DNA from: Pseudomonas folii
GTDB lineage: Bacteria > Pseudomonadota > Gammaproteobacteria > Pseudomonadales > Pseudomonadaceae
Reading direction: 5' to 3'
Assembly (NCBI RefSeq): GCF_014357575.1
Contig: NZ_JACONW010000033.1
Coordinates: forward strand, 1 to 44,346
Length of the DNA: 44,346 bases
This document shows, piece by piece, positions 28,723 through 36,465 of the stretch (its first letter is position 1; each line of letters starts with the position of its first letter). Both the position numbers and the translations under genes were made by a program. The notes beneath the pieces are model-generated. The model saw only the letters and a program-made list of their open reading frames with translations. It was not told the origin of the DNA and made no database searches.

Positions 28723-28749
28723 ATTTTTCTTGAGCGCTACACACCTTTG

Positions 28750-28776
28750 ACACCGGCCTTGGGCCGGTGTTGTATT
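28750..28776 (+). terminator. Rho-independent terminator
   Basis: ACACCGGCC-TTG-GGCCGGTGT makes a 9-bp GC-rich stem with a three-base loop followed by TGTATT. It closes the transcript of the second displaced cassette. The T tract is short, so efficiency may be moderate. Confidence 0.7.
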
Positions 28777-29047
28777 CCGCTTTACTTCAAAAAGTCTCAT
28801 CCTTAGTTCTTGGGGGCGATTTGTTGTTGGATGGTAGTATTGGATTTCTAGCATCGGCTCTTTAATAATTTGGCATTTATTTTTTTCGAAAAATAATACG
28901 ATTTTTTAAGTTTCCGAAGTCTTGCGTTCTAAATAGAACCCGCACTCGTAATCTGCACCTATTTATGATAAATCAAATGGAGCAACATCTCCCTCATCCA
29001 TTAGGTTTAAAACAGAATGAGAAATGTAGGTGTTCTTGCCGCGATGA
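28777..29047. other. AT-rich intergenic stretch
   Basis: About 270 very AT-rich bases, including a run near 28870-28910. No gene, hairpin or repeat that I can support. It may be the decayed upstream part of the toxin remnant that follows, since frames here are closed by frequent stops. Confidence 0.5.
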
Positions 29048-29254
29048 CAATCTCTGATAAGCTCTAATCCAAAGGCTGGTGTGCCCAAAGCCTTTGAAGC
29101 CGATCCTGGATTGGGGAATTTAGGGCGCGGCTTTGAGGTTTTGACGAGCGGTGGGCCAGTTGTTGAAATTAAAAAATCAATGTCTAAAGTTAATTTGGTT
29201 TTAATGCCAGACGGTAAGGGCGGTTACTTGATCCATACCGCGCATCCATTGTAG
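29048..29254 (+). pseudogene. Third toxin remnant ending HTAHPL
   Basis: An open stretch of 68 codons without a usable start reads QSLISSNPKAGVPKAFEADP, then LGRGFEVLTSGGPVVEIKKS and ends GGYLIHTAHPL before TAG. Toxin tips of CdiA/FHA proteins often end with a strand like YLIHTAHP, for example in BECR-fold RNases, so this is probably the last part of a third tip. The frame is disrupted upstream by a TGA at 29045. The partner candidate starts immediately after. Confidence 0.55.
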
Positions 29255-29265
29255 TGGAGGTGTAT

Positions 29266-29562
29266 GTGAGTGTTTTTAACTGGAAAGAAAATCTCAATGA
29301 TTTATTTGCGGCGACTGTAAATCAGCAATCTATTGAAGAGGCAGCGGAAATTATGGCTTCTGTTGGTGTAAGTGATGAAGAGTATCATCGAGCGTGCGTT
29401 TTTACGCTAGATGAGGCTATGCGAGCGATAAAGGCTGGTGATAATTATGTAATTGATTGCATAAATAAAAGTGGATACCAGGTTAGGGATGTCGGCAGTG
29501 CGTTGGTTCTGCTTAGTGATTTTAAGGAAGCGTATTTAAAAGAGTTTTCAAAGGAGGACTAA
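29266..29562 (+). CDS. Small putative immunity protein
   Basis: A 98-residue protein that starts at GTG 29266, with GGAGGT five bases upstream; an in-frame GTG at 29254 overlaps the remnant stop and is less well placed. It reads VFNWKENLNDLFAATVNQQS and is mainly acidic and helical, with no membrane segment. AT-rich codon use matches other cassette genes. Its position directly behind the HTAHPL toxin remnant suggests it is that toxin's immunity protein. The family is not recognised. Confidence 0.6.
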   Translation: MSVFNWKENLNDLFAATVNQQSIEEAAEIMASVGVSDEEYHRACVFTLDEAMRAIKAGDNYVIDCINKSGYQVRDVGSALVLLSDFKEAYLKEFSKED

Positions 29563-29572
29563 AATAAAAAAC

Positions 29573-30353
29573 GGGTTCAGACCACGATTTTTTTTGTAAT
29601 CGCCACACCCTTGGTTCAGTACATTTAAATGTTTTGGTATCTGATGGAGAGGCAGCAGTGAAAAAAGTGACACTCTTAATGTTGGCTGTGGCGTTGGCAG
29701 GATGCTAATCCAACGTCAGAAGCTCTGCACCAACGCTGCTCAAAGACGGCGTTCAACTGCAGCAAAGGGATGTGGTCGCGGATGCTGAGCACGCCAAGAT
29801 CATCATGAGGTCCACCGGCTTCACTTATCCGGTTGTATTCTCGGTGCGCCGTGCAGCTGACCCTGATCAGCGTCCAGAGGTTCTGGGGCATGTGGTCGAT
29901 TCCGGTCGTGGCAAGGTTTTTGGCTGGATTGCCAAGATGAGCGAGGTAGCAAACAGCGCCGCAGTCAAGCGCTTCCCTCAACTCGAAGTACAGGCAGATC
30001 CCGGTCAATCCATAGAAGTGATTGGTGAGTCCAGGGTCATTAAGGACGGCGGGATTTTTCCTGACAGTGTTACGTACGACTGCGGCCCCATGCGCTCGAC
30101 GTTCAAACCTGAAAAGCAGAAAACCTATCTGGTTGAATTTGTGATCATTGGAAAGGGCTGCGAACAGCATGTTTATGACGTAACTCAGCCCAATACGCGT
30201 GTGCCCGTCAGCACTGAGAATGGCGCGGGCCCGGTCTAGCCATCATGAAGTCCCGGCAGTTTAGTCATGGCGTAACAACGTATGTTTTGGCCAACCCGTG
30301 GCGGCGCCCAGATCACCGGTCGTGATGTATTTAATGGTGGTCTGACCCCGATT
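29573..30353. repeat. Inverted GGGGTCAGACC-type ends flanking the broken lipoprotein gene
   Basis: GGGTTCAGACCACGATTTTT at 29573-29592 and TGGTGGTCTGACCCCGATT at 30335-30353 are inverted relatives of the elements at 37440 and 38431. They enclose about 740 bases that contain only the lipoprotein pseudogene, as if that segment moved or was duplicated as a unit. No transposase lies inside. Confidence 0.55.
29658..30239 (+). pseudogene. Lipoprotein gene copy broken by a nonsense codon
   Basis: Paralogue of the lipoprotein at 24088. Reading from GTG 29658 gives KKVTLLMLAVALAGC, a good lipobox, and then TAA at 29706-29708 instead of a sense codon. The frame continues intact for 176 more codons (SNVRSSAPTLLKDG, HAKIIMRSTGFTYP, GCEQHVYDVTQP). 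The intact paralogue has CAA (Gln) at the same place, so a single C-to-T change explains the stop. Everything downstream is well preserved, so the mutation is recent or a sequencing error. Internal re-start at GTG 29772 would lack the signal peptide. Confidence 0.85.
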
Positions 30354-30466
30354 CTCTAGGCTCTCGCTCACTACAAGACGTGTCATCGGAAGTTTTTAAT
30401 GAGATTTCACTGGCTCTCGCTGAGGTCGGTGGTTCGGTTTTGGATCCATATAGCGGTATGCGTTAA
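30335..30466 (+). pseudogene. Possible fourth toxin remnant before the SUKH gene
   Basis: A 43-codon open stretch ends VSSEVFNEISLALAEVGGSV-LDPYSGMR and stops 34 bases before the SUKH-like immunity gene. The position fits the last piece of a toxin tip, as in the better preserved cassettes upstream. It starts within the GGTCTGACC repeat, so the rest may have been lost by that element's movement. The stretch is short and could be chance. Confidence 0.3.
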
Positions 30467-30499
30467 AATCGGGGAGGGGGCAGGGACTTGGGAAGGAAT

Positions 30500-30949
30500 A
30501 TGAAAAATCTGGAAGAAGTACGACAGCTTATAGAAGAAATAACATCAGCTGAGCTTTTTGAGGGGGATTATGGTGACTGTGTTTCTAATGTTGATGCCCT
30601 ACTGAGCGGTGTTGAAGAGTCGGATCGAAAAAGTGTGCCTGCTGACTATCTTGAATTTCTTGGGAGTTTCGGATTCGGGGAGCTAGACGCTGCTTTTTAT
30701 GTCGATGATGGCCCGGAAAAATATTCAACTATATGTGGCAAGGAATATGTGGATTATGAAGGGATTTACGTGATTGGTGGGAATTCGAGCGATTTGCTTT
30801 ACGCTTTTGACGCGAAGAATGATTGGCAAGTTGTAGAGGTTAGTTCTGAGTCGGATGAGATAGATGTAGTGGCATCAAATTTTTCTGATTTCATCCTGGA
30901 ACAGCTTAAGTGCATAAAATCTTTGATTGAATGGCGCGCCTCTCACTGA
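30500..30949 (+). CDS. SMI1/KNR4 (SUKH) family immunity protein
   Basis: A 149-residue SUKH-superfamily protein, a group widely used as immunity to nuclease and other polymorphic toxins. The diagnostic region is SVPADYLEFLGSFGFGELDA, followed by strands (TICGKEYVDYEGIYVIGGNS, LLYAFDAKNDWQVVEV) and an acidic C-terminal helix. ATG 30500 is preferred over TTG 30488 because GGAAGGA sits just before it. No complete toxin lies next to it, so it is either an orphan kept as protection against relatives or a relic of a lost cassette. Confidence 0.8.
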   Translation: MKNLEEVRQLIEEITSAELFEGDYGDCVSNVDALLSGVEESDRKSVPADYLEFLGSFGFGELDAAFYVDDGPEKYSTICGKEYVDYEGIYVIGGNSSDLLYAFDAKNDWQVVEVSSESDEIDVVASNFSDFILEQLKCIKSLIEWRASH

Positions 30950-31094
30950 GGAAAGCCCTTCAGACACTGGTCATTTAAGCCGCAGTTTGGCAAAGGCGGG
31001 GTCACGCTTGAATATTTCGGAAGGTAAACCAGTGTTCTGAAGGTGAATTTTAGAGAAGGCATCCTATACTGTATTACCCAAATGAGGTTGTGCT

Positions 31095-31364
31095 ATGACT
31101 AATGACTTGCTCAATGAGTTTTTAGAGCTGGAGCTCAACGATTCTGTCCGAGAGGTACTTGCGGTCGCTGTGAAAGCATCTACAGAGGCAGGTGTACAGT
31201 TTGTTATAAGAGGTTTGGAATTCAACTGTTTCGATGTCGTATTGGACTTCGAGCGCGGAACTGCTACTTTAGGGCACGTCTTATCTTCAGGCGCGGATAG
31301 TGAGCAGGAAATGTCACTGCCGTTTTTCTTGGGGGCATGTGGTTTAACTAATGATTCAAAATGA
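31095..31364 (+). CDS. Small hypothetical protein, 89 residues
   Basis: A soluble 89-residue acidic protein reading MTNDLLNEFLELELNDSVRE, then strands QFVIRGLEFNCFDVVLDFE and MSLPFFLGACGL. No signal peptide or named family recognised. An AGG six to ten bases before the ATG may be its ribosome site. Size, AT-rich codons and place in the cassette array suggest another immunity gene without its toxin. The 145 bases before it hold no supportable gene. Confidence 0.5.
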   Translation: MTNDLLNEFLELELNDSVREVLAVAVKASTEAGVQFVIRGLEFNCFDVVLDFERGTATLGHVLSSGADSEQEMSLPFFLGACGLTNDSK

Positions 31365-31453
31365 AACAAAGGTGTCAGACCATGTTCTTTTCGAGAAAGC
31401 TTTCGAGAATGCTAAAAAATTGAATGACTCACAAGTGATTTTTGAGGTGCGTA

Positions 31454-31909
31454 ATGGCGAATGCTGGGGAAACACTGGAGAGCTTACTGGCACGACGTGT
31501 TGCTGGATTTGACTCATTCAAAACGGAACGCATGCCGGTACTTCATGAGTTTTGTAAGAGTCTAGGGTTTGATCAGCCACACGAGGTACTGAATCGGCCT
31601 GAGAGGTTTCTATCATTGCTGGACCGTAGCTTTATGAACACTGTTGTCAGTGAAGAGAATAGGATTTGGCTGATCACTCGCATGGGGTACTACATTGGCG
31701 AGTACCTAGTGTGCCTCTACGACGGCCTCTGGTTGGTTGATAAAGATCCATCTTCACAATCATTTGCTAAGTATGTAGTCGGAGACTTTTCATTTGAAGG
31801 AGTGATTGACCGGGTTGTTGATCCATTCGAAATGGCTCAGTACTATGTGAATACACGTGCTCCGCGCTTCCTAAAGCAAGAGATCGAGAAGAAATTGGTA
31901 CGGAAATAG
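31454..31909 (+). CDS. Hypothetical protein, 151 residues
   Basis: A soluble 151-residue protein from ATG 31454 (GAGG upstream; an in-frame TTG at 31442 is less likely). It reads MANAGETLESLLARRVAGFD, NRIWLITRMGYYIGEYLVCL and YDGLWLVDKDPSSQSFAKYV, ending in a basic helix EIEKKLVRK. I recall the 'ITRxGYxIGEYL' kind of pattern from small uncharacterised cytoplasmic proteins near toxin loci but cannot name the family. It stops four bases before the RDD/HEAT gene, so the two probably share a transcript. Confidence 0.6.
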   Translation: MANAGETLESLLARRVAGFDSFKTERMPVLHEFCKSLGFDQPHEVLNRPERFLSLLDRSFMNTVVSEENRIWLITRMGYYIGEYLVCLYDGLWLVDKDPSSQSFAKYVVGDFSFEGVIDRVVDPFEMAQYYVNTRAPRFLKQEIEKKLVRK

Positions 31910-31913
31910 AAAC

Positions 31914-32756
31914 ATGGGTAAGGCCCTCGTCCCTTGCAGCTATCTTCAATCTTTCGTACGCAACCTGATGAAGCTGCTTTTATTATTCATCGATTGGGTG
32001 TTCATATTCTTTGATTCGCAAAAGCGGATCGGCGACATGGCCGCGTCCACCATCGTCGTAAACCAGATACCGGTTGGTAATAACGCGCCATCCAAGGCAA
32101 CGCCCCCAACCATGCGAATAGACACGAACAGCGAGGTATATCAGACCTTGCATGGTGTGCCACTCAGTGCTGATTACGCCGTGGATGCCACGGATCTTGA
32201 TGCGGAGGACATCCCGAAAGAACGCATTGAGAAGGTCAACGCGCTATTGAACAGCGCCGATGAGAGTGTCCGTTACGAGGCTGCGAAACTGCTCGTCAAT
32301 TGGGGTTTTCAACATGCGTTGCCGCATCTCGCGGTTTTTATCGATGAGCTGAAGGGGGGCTTCATTGATCACCAGCTTCATGGTTTTGATAACACTCAAA
32401 AACATAACCTCGCCGCGTTAACCCGGTATTGGGCGATTCAGTCTGACGAGGGGAATGGGGAGCAAGCCAGGAAGGATATCTATCCTCTGGTTTCAAAAAT
32501 CATTGCGCTGTCCAACACTCAGCCTTTTCAAATAGCCGGTATGTTCTGGCTGGTCAAAGAACGTGGAATGACGGAGTACCTGTCTGCGTTGAGAACTCAT
32601 CTGGTGAGCATCATTGATCATCCCGAGGACTATCACTGGAAGATTCGTGATGTGGTTACGCTTCTGCATGCAGTGGACGCGGAGTTTTTGAATGATTTTT
32701 TAAGGCAGAAGAATATTGCTCTTGAGCAGTATCTGATCGAAGAGCCAGATCGGTGA
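31914..32756 (+). CDS. RDD-tail/helical-repeat protein, probably 5'-truncated
   Basis: The 280-residue frame begins inside what looks like the end of an RDD membrane domain: SFVRNLMKLLLLFIDWVFIF then DSQKRIGDMAASTIVV, the 'R-GD-AAGT-VV' signature that normally closes an RDD domain. The first two RDD helices are missing. From about residue 90 a soluble helical domain follows with ERIEKVNALLNSADESVRYE and AAKLLVNWGFQHALPHLAVF, like HEAT/Armadillo repeats. Either the 5' end was lost when upstream cassettes were inserted, or the short form with one membrane helix is functional. An immunity role is possible but unproven. Confidence 0.65.
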   Translation: MGKALVPCSYLQSFVRNLMKLLLLFIDWVFIFFDSQKRIGDMAASTIVVNQIPVGNNAPSKATPPTMRIDTNSEVYQTLHGVPLSADYAVDATDLDAEDIPKERIEKVNALLNSADESVRYEAAKLLVNWGFQHALPHLAVFIDELKGGFIDHQLHGFDNTQKHNLAALTRYWAIQSDEGNGEQARKDIYPLVSKIIALSNTQPFQIAGMFWLVKERGMTEYLSALRTHLVSIIDHPEDYHWKIRDVVTLLHAVDAEFLNDFLRQKNIALEQYLIEEPDR

Positions 32757-32844
32757 GTACGGCTGAGCACCGCCCCTCACGAACTTGTTCCCAATTCCCC
32801 AGTCAGATCAGCGCCCGATTTCGATCATCAGAGCAGCCCGTCCC

Positions 32845-33696
32845 ATGCGCCTGATTTCTCGCTTCACCTCGCTCTGCTTCATCGCCTTGCTCCCACTGCT
32901 CGCCAGCCACGCTCATGCAGGCGAGACGCAGCAACTGGTCTCGATTATCAACGACTATCGCGCGCAGCCTTCACGTTGCGAGGGGCGGGCGGTGCGTGGG
33001 TTATCGCCGCTGGAGTTGAGGCAGGATCTGGCACTGCCCATTGGTTTTGCGGGCGACATGCGCAATACCTTGAAGGCCTCCGGTTATCGGGCCGTGGCCG
33101 TGCGCAGCATTCGGTTGGTCGGCGCTCAGGATGCCAAAGGCGCGTTTGCCATGCTGCAGAGTCGTTACTGTGGCGCTTTGCTGGATAACCAATACGCCGA
33201 CATCGGCATCACTCAATCAGGTCGGGAGTGGCGACTGGTATTGGCCAAGCCGTTGCTCGACGGTCATCTGGGTGATCAGCAATCGGCGGGCAGAACGCTA
33301 TTAGCTCAGGTCAACGCAGCACGGGCCAAGCCGCGGATGTGTGGCAGCCAACCCTACGCCGCTGCGCGGCCTCTTACATGGAATGCCACGTTGGAAAACG
33401 CCGCGCTAAGGCACAGCCAGTCTATGGCCAGCGGCGGTTACTTCTCCCATCAAGACCCCAATGGCGATGTTGCCAAAGACCGCGCCCGAGCAGCAGGCTA
33501 CGACGGGCGTCAGGTGGGTGAAAACATCGCCAGCGGTCAAGGGGCGGCCGAAAAGGCCATGCAAGGCTGGCTCGCCAGCCCCGGCCACTGCGCCAACCTG
33601 ATGAACCCGATGTTCACCGAGGTCGGCGCGGCGTATGCCACAAACCCGAACAGCCAGGCCGGGGTGTATTGGACCATGATGTTTGGGGCGCCTTAA
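32845..33696 (+). CDS. Secreted CAP-domain (SCP/PR1-like) protein
   Basis: A 283-residue exported protein. ATG 32845 gives a proper signal peptide (MRLISRFTSLCFIALLPLLA, cut at SHAHA-G near residue 26); the frame is open 20 codons upstream but those add no signal. The C-terminal ~125 residues are a CAP domain: LLAQVNAARAKPRMCG, LRHSQSMASGGYFSHQDPNG with the His of the CAP cavity, GENIASGQ and WLASPGHCANLMNP. The N-terminal half (LVSIINDYRAQPSRCEG) repeats the first CAP helix and may be a degenerate duplicate. Function of bacterial CAP proteins is mostly unknown. It marks the end of the cassette array and returns to GC-rich coding. Confidence 0.88.
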   Translation: MRLISRFTSLCFIALLPLLASHAHAGETQQLVSIINDYRAQPSRCEGRAVRGLSPLELRQDLALPIGFAGDMRNTLKASGYRAVAVRSIRLVGAQDAKGAFAMLQSRYCGALLDNQYADIGITQSGREWRLVLAKPLLDGHLGDQQSAGRTLLAQVNAARAKPRMCGSQPYAAARPLTWNATLENAALRHSQSMASGGYFSHQDPNGDVAKDRARAAGYDGRQVGENIASGQGAAEKAMQGWLASPGHCANLMNPMFTEVGAAYATNPNSQAGVYWTMMFGAP

Positions 33697-34080
33697 CGCT
33701 TCAAGCCCGTAGGACCGGCTTTAGCCTGGAAGAGGCCGTAGCATGCGCTGAAGATCAATCGCCAGGAATGCCGCTTTCTCGACCAACCCCAGCCTTGGAA
33801 AGACAAATGACAGACTCCCTCCATTACTTCAGCAAATCCTGAACTAAATATTTGCACCCACCGATTTAACTCCGCCTCGCCTTTGAACACTCTCTACTCG
33901 TCCTGCCCCTGGTTCGTCCGGGCAGAGCGCGGCCACGCCTGTATCCCAATAAGAAGGCTGGCAATGTTCCAGTAGATTTTGCACTGCCCACACACCCTGC
34001 GATCCCGGCAGGAAAAACAAATGAAGCGGCCCGAGCAGGCGTTTCGATAAAAACCGTGACAGGCATTGAGAGGCGGCAAC
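33697..34080. other. Intergenic region before the permease operon
   Basis: About 380 bases. A degenerate half of the GGGACCGGC REP type is at roughly 33708-33735. The rest shows no gene; the frames through it lack family resemblance. GAGAGG lies eight bases before the permease ATG. The permease promoter should be here but I cannot place it. Confidence 0.5.
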
Positions 34081-35580
34081 ATGAGCGAATCCCACCCAAC
34101 CCGGATCGAGAGTTTCGGCGTCGAACAGATTCCTGACAGCGAACGCACGGCGACGCCTTTTGACCTGTTCCGCATGATCTTCGGCGGCAGCAATACGTTC
34201 TCTACGGCGGTACTGGGCAGCTTTCCCGTGCTGTTTGGTTTGTCCTTTGAAGCCAGCGTCTACGCCATCGTGCTCGGCGTATTGCTGGGTGCGATGATCC
34301 TTGCGCCCATGGGCCTGTTCGGGCCACTCAATGGCACCAACAACGCTGTGTCGTCCGGCGCGCATTTTGGCGTACACGGGCGCATCGTCGGCTCATTCCT
34401 TTCCTTGCTGACCGCCATCGCTTTCTTCTCGCTGTCAGTGTGGAGCTCAGGCGACGCACTGATCGGCGGCGCCAAGCGCCTGTTCGATTTGCCCGAAAAC
34501 AACCTCAGCCTGGGCATCGCTTATGGTCTGTTCGCACTGCTTGTACTTGTCGTCTGCATCTATGGCATTCGCCAACTGTTAGCGGTGAACAAAGTCGCGG
34601 TAACCGCTTCCAGCCTGTTGTTCCTGCTGGGCATCTTCGCTTTCGCTGGGCCATTCGATAGCAGTTACGCGGGCAGCGTCAGCCATGGGCAACCGGGCTT
34701 CTGGGCCGCGTTTATCGGCGCGGCGCTGGTGGCGATGAGCAACCCGGTGTCGTTCGGTGCCTTCCTCGGTGACTGGGCGCGCTACATCCCCCGTGAAACA
34801 CCCAAACTGCGCATCATGGCCGCCGTGATGTTCGCGCAGATCGCGACCTTCATTCCGTTCTTCTTTGGCCTCGTCACCGCCACCATCGTCGCTGTGCAAG
34901 CGCCGGACTACATCGCCCAGAACAACTATGTCGGCGGCCTGCTGGCGATTTCGCCGGGCTGGTTCTTCCTGCCGGTTTGCCTGATCGCCATCATCGGTGG
35001 GCTGTCCACCGGTGGTACTTCGCTGTATGGCACCGGCCTCGACATGTCGAGCCTCGCACCACGCCTGCTCAGCCGCGCACAAGCCACCGTGCTGATTGGC
35101 GTGCTGTCGATCATCTTTATTTTTGTCGGACGCTTTAGCTTCAACCTGGTGCAGAGCATGTCCACCTTCGCGGTGTTGATCATCACGTGTACCAGTCCGT
35201 GGATCATCATCATGATCATCGGTCTGATAAAACGCCGTGGCTGGTACGACCCTGCGGACCTGCAAGTCTTCACCCGTGGGGAGCGCGGTGGCCGCTACTG
35301 GTTTCATCACGGCTGGAACTGGCGCGGCCTCGGCGCCTGGATCCCCAGCGCACTCATCGGCCTCGCCTTCGTTAATCTGCCGGGGCAGTTCGTTGGCACT
35401 TTTGGTGAGCTGGCGGGCGGCATCGACATCAGCCTGCCGATCACCCTCGGCCTCGCCGCCGTGCTCTACCTCGGCCTGCTACAGTTGTTCCCCGAGCCGG
35501 CGGCCGTTTACGGGCCGCACCGCACCACTTCGCCAAGCGCCGAGCGCGCAATACCGGGCAACCTGAGCGTAGAACCGTGA
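34081..35580 (+). CDS. NCS1-family purine/cytosine permease
   Basis: A 499-residue inner-membrane transporter of the nucleobase:cation symporter-1 family with about 12 hydrophobic helices. The N-terminal tail (IESFGVEQIPDSERT) leads into LFRMIFGGSNTFSTAVLGSF, and PMGLFGPLNGTNNAVSSGAHFG carries the family's helix-1/2 substrate region; PVSFGAFLGDWARYIP is a further NCS1 landmark. ATG 34081 is preferred over GTG/ATG further upstream because of GAGAGG at good distance. Substrate (cytosine, purine, allantoin or another ring compound) cannot be read. Its stop overlaps the hydrolase start (ATGA), so the pair imports and processes something together. Confidence 0.9.
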   Translation: MSESHPTRIESFGVEQIPDSERTATPFDLFRMIFGGSNTFSTAVLGSFPVLFGLSFEASVYAIVLGVLLGAMILAPMGLFGPLNGTNNAVSSGAHFGVHGRIVGSFLSLLTAIAFFSLSVWSSGDALIGGAKRLFDLPENNLSLGIAYGLFALLVLVVCIYGIRQLLAVNKVAVTASSLLFLLGIFAFAGPFDSSYAGSVSHGQPGFWAAFIGAALVAMSNPVSFGAFLGDWARYIPRETPKLRIMAAVMFAQIATFIPFFFGLVTATIVAVQAPDYIAQNNYVGGLLAISPGWFFLPVCLIAIIGGLSTGGTSLYGTGLDMSSLAPRLLSRAQATVLIGVLSIIFIFVGRFSFNLVQSMSTFAVLIITCTSPWIIIMIIGLIKRRGWYDPADLQVFTRGERGGRYWFHHGWNWRGLGAWIPSALIGLAFVNLPGQFVGTFGELAGGIDISLPITLGLAAVLYLGLLQLFPEPAAVYGPHRTTSPSAERAIPGNLSVEP

Positions 35581-36314
35581 AAATCGTCACCCGCGACCAG
35601 TGGTTTGAAGTACAGAAGCGCGCCGATGGCATCAGCCTGATCCACGAGCCGTGGGTGCGCCCGTATTACCGCTGCAACCTTTGGCACATACAGGGCCGTG
35701 ACCGTGATGTGCTGGTCGACACCGGCTCTGGCGTGGTCAGCCTGCGCGAGCAACTGCCCTGGCTCACCGACCGGCCGCTGCTCGCCGTCGCCAGCCACAC
35801 CCACTTCGACCACATCGCCGGGCACCACGAGTTCGCCGAGCGCCTGGTACACCCAGCCGAAGCCGACATCCTCGCCGATCCCACGCGAGCGTCGACCCTG
35901 GCCGATGCCTATGTGGGCGACGACATGTTCGAAGCCCACCCCGACTGCCCGCTGTGCTACGCCGAATACCAGGTCAAAGCCGCACCCGCCACACGCCTCA
36001 TCGACGAAGGCGACGTGCTCGACCTGGGCGACCGCGTACTCGAAGTCCTCCACACCCCCGGCCACTCGCCCGGCGGCATCAGCCTGTGGGAAGCCAAAAC
36101 CCAAACCCTGTTCAGCGGCGACATCATCTACGACGGCCCCCTGATCGAAGACGCCTACCACTCGGACCTGAATGACTACGCCGCCAGCCTGGAGCGGTTG
36201 CGCAAACTGCCCGTGCGGACGGTTCACGGTGGGCACTTTGCGAGTTTTTCGGGGGAGGTGTTGCGGGGGATGATTGATGGGTGGTTTTTGGGGCATGGGT
36301 TAAGCAAACGCTGA
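35577..36314 (+). CDS. Metallo-beta-lactamase-fold hydrolase
   Basis: A 245-residue soluble hydrolase with the dinuclear metal motif H74-T-H-F-D-H79, a second His in the HTPGHSPGG segment, the bridging Asp in LFSGDIIYD and a C-terminal His in VHGGHFASF. This places it in the glyoxalase II-like branch rather than among true lactamases. Translation is coupled to the permease by a four-base overlap, which suggests it acts on the imported compound or its product. Length is normal and all metal ligands are present. Confidence 0.9.
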   Translation: MKIVTRDQWFEVQKRADGISLIHEPWVRPYYRCNLWHIQGRDRDVLVDTGSGVVSLREQLPWLTDRPLLAVASHTHFDHIAGHHEFAERLVHPAEADILADPTRASTLADAYVGDDMFEAHPDCPLCYAEYQVKAAPATRLIDEGDVLDLGDRVLEVLHTPGHSPGGISLWEAKTQTLFSGDIIYDGPLIEDAYHSDLNDYAASLERLRKLPVRTVHGGHFASFSGEVLRGMIDGWFLGHGLSKR

Positions 36315-36337
36315 AATCCAACGGCGAACACCCTCCC

Positions 36338-36438
36338 GGTAGGAGCGAACTTGTTCGCGAAGCGATGGATCTGACACGCTGTGTTGACGCTGAAAAACGC
36401 TCAAGCCTCGCCCCTGTTGGAGCGAGGCTTGCCCGCGA
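36338..36438. repeat. Two directly oriented REP units
   Basis: GGTAGGAGCGAACTTGTTCGCGA at 36338-36360 and CTGTTGGAGCGAGGCTTGCC (from 36414) GCGAAG are two REP units in the same orientation, 53 bases apart, of two sequence subtypes. They sit between the convergent hydrolase and DUF6124 genes. Confidence 0.75.
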
Positions 36439-36465
36439 AGTGACTAACTGCACAGATCATTTGTG

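Noticed and set aside
28651..28854. 67-codon minus-strand frame across the terminator at 28750
   Set aside because: It overlaps the end of the immunity gene and a terminator hairpin and has no start signal.
22919..32756. IS element or phage origin for the AT-rich region
   Set aside because: No transposase, integrase or phage structural gene was seen; the content is better explained by toxin and immunity cassettes and small hairpin elements.
34579..36296. Minus-strand frames opposite the permease and metallo-hydrolase genes
   Set aside because: Shadow frames with Asp/Arg/Gln-rich composition; the plus-strand genes have complete motifs.
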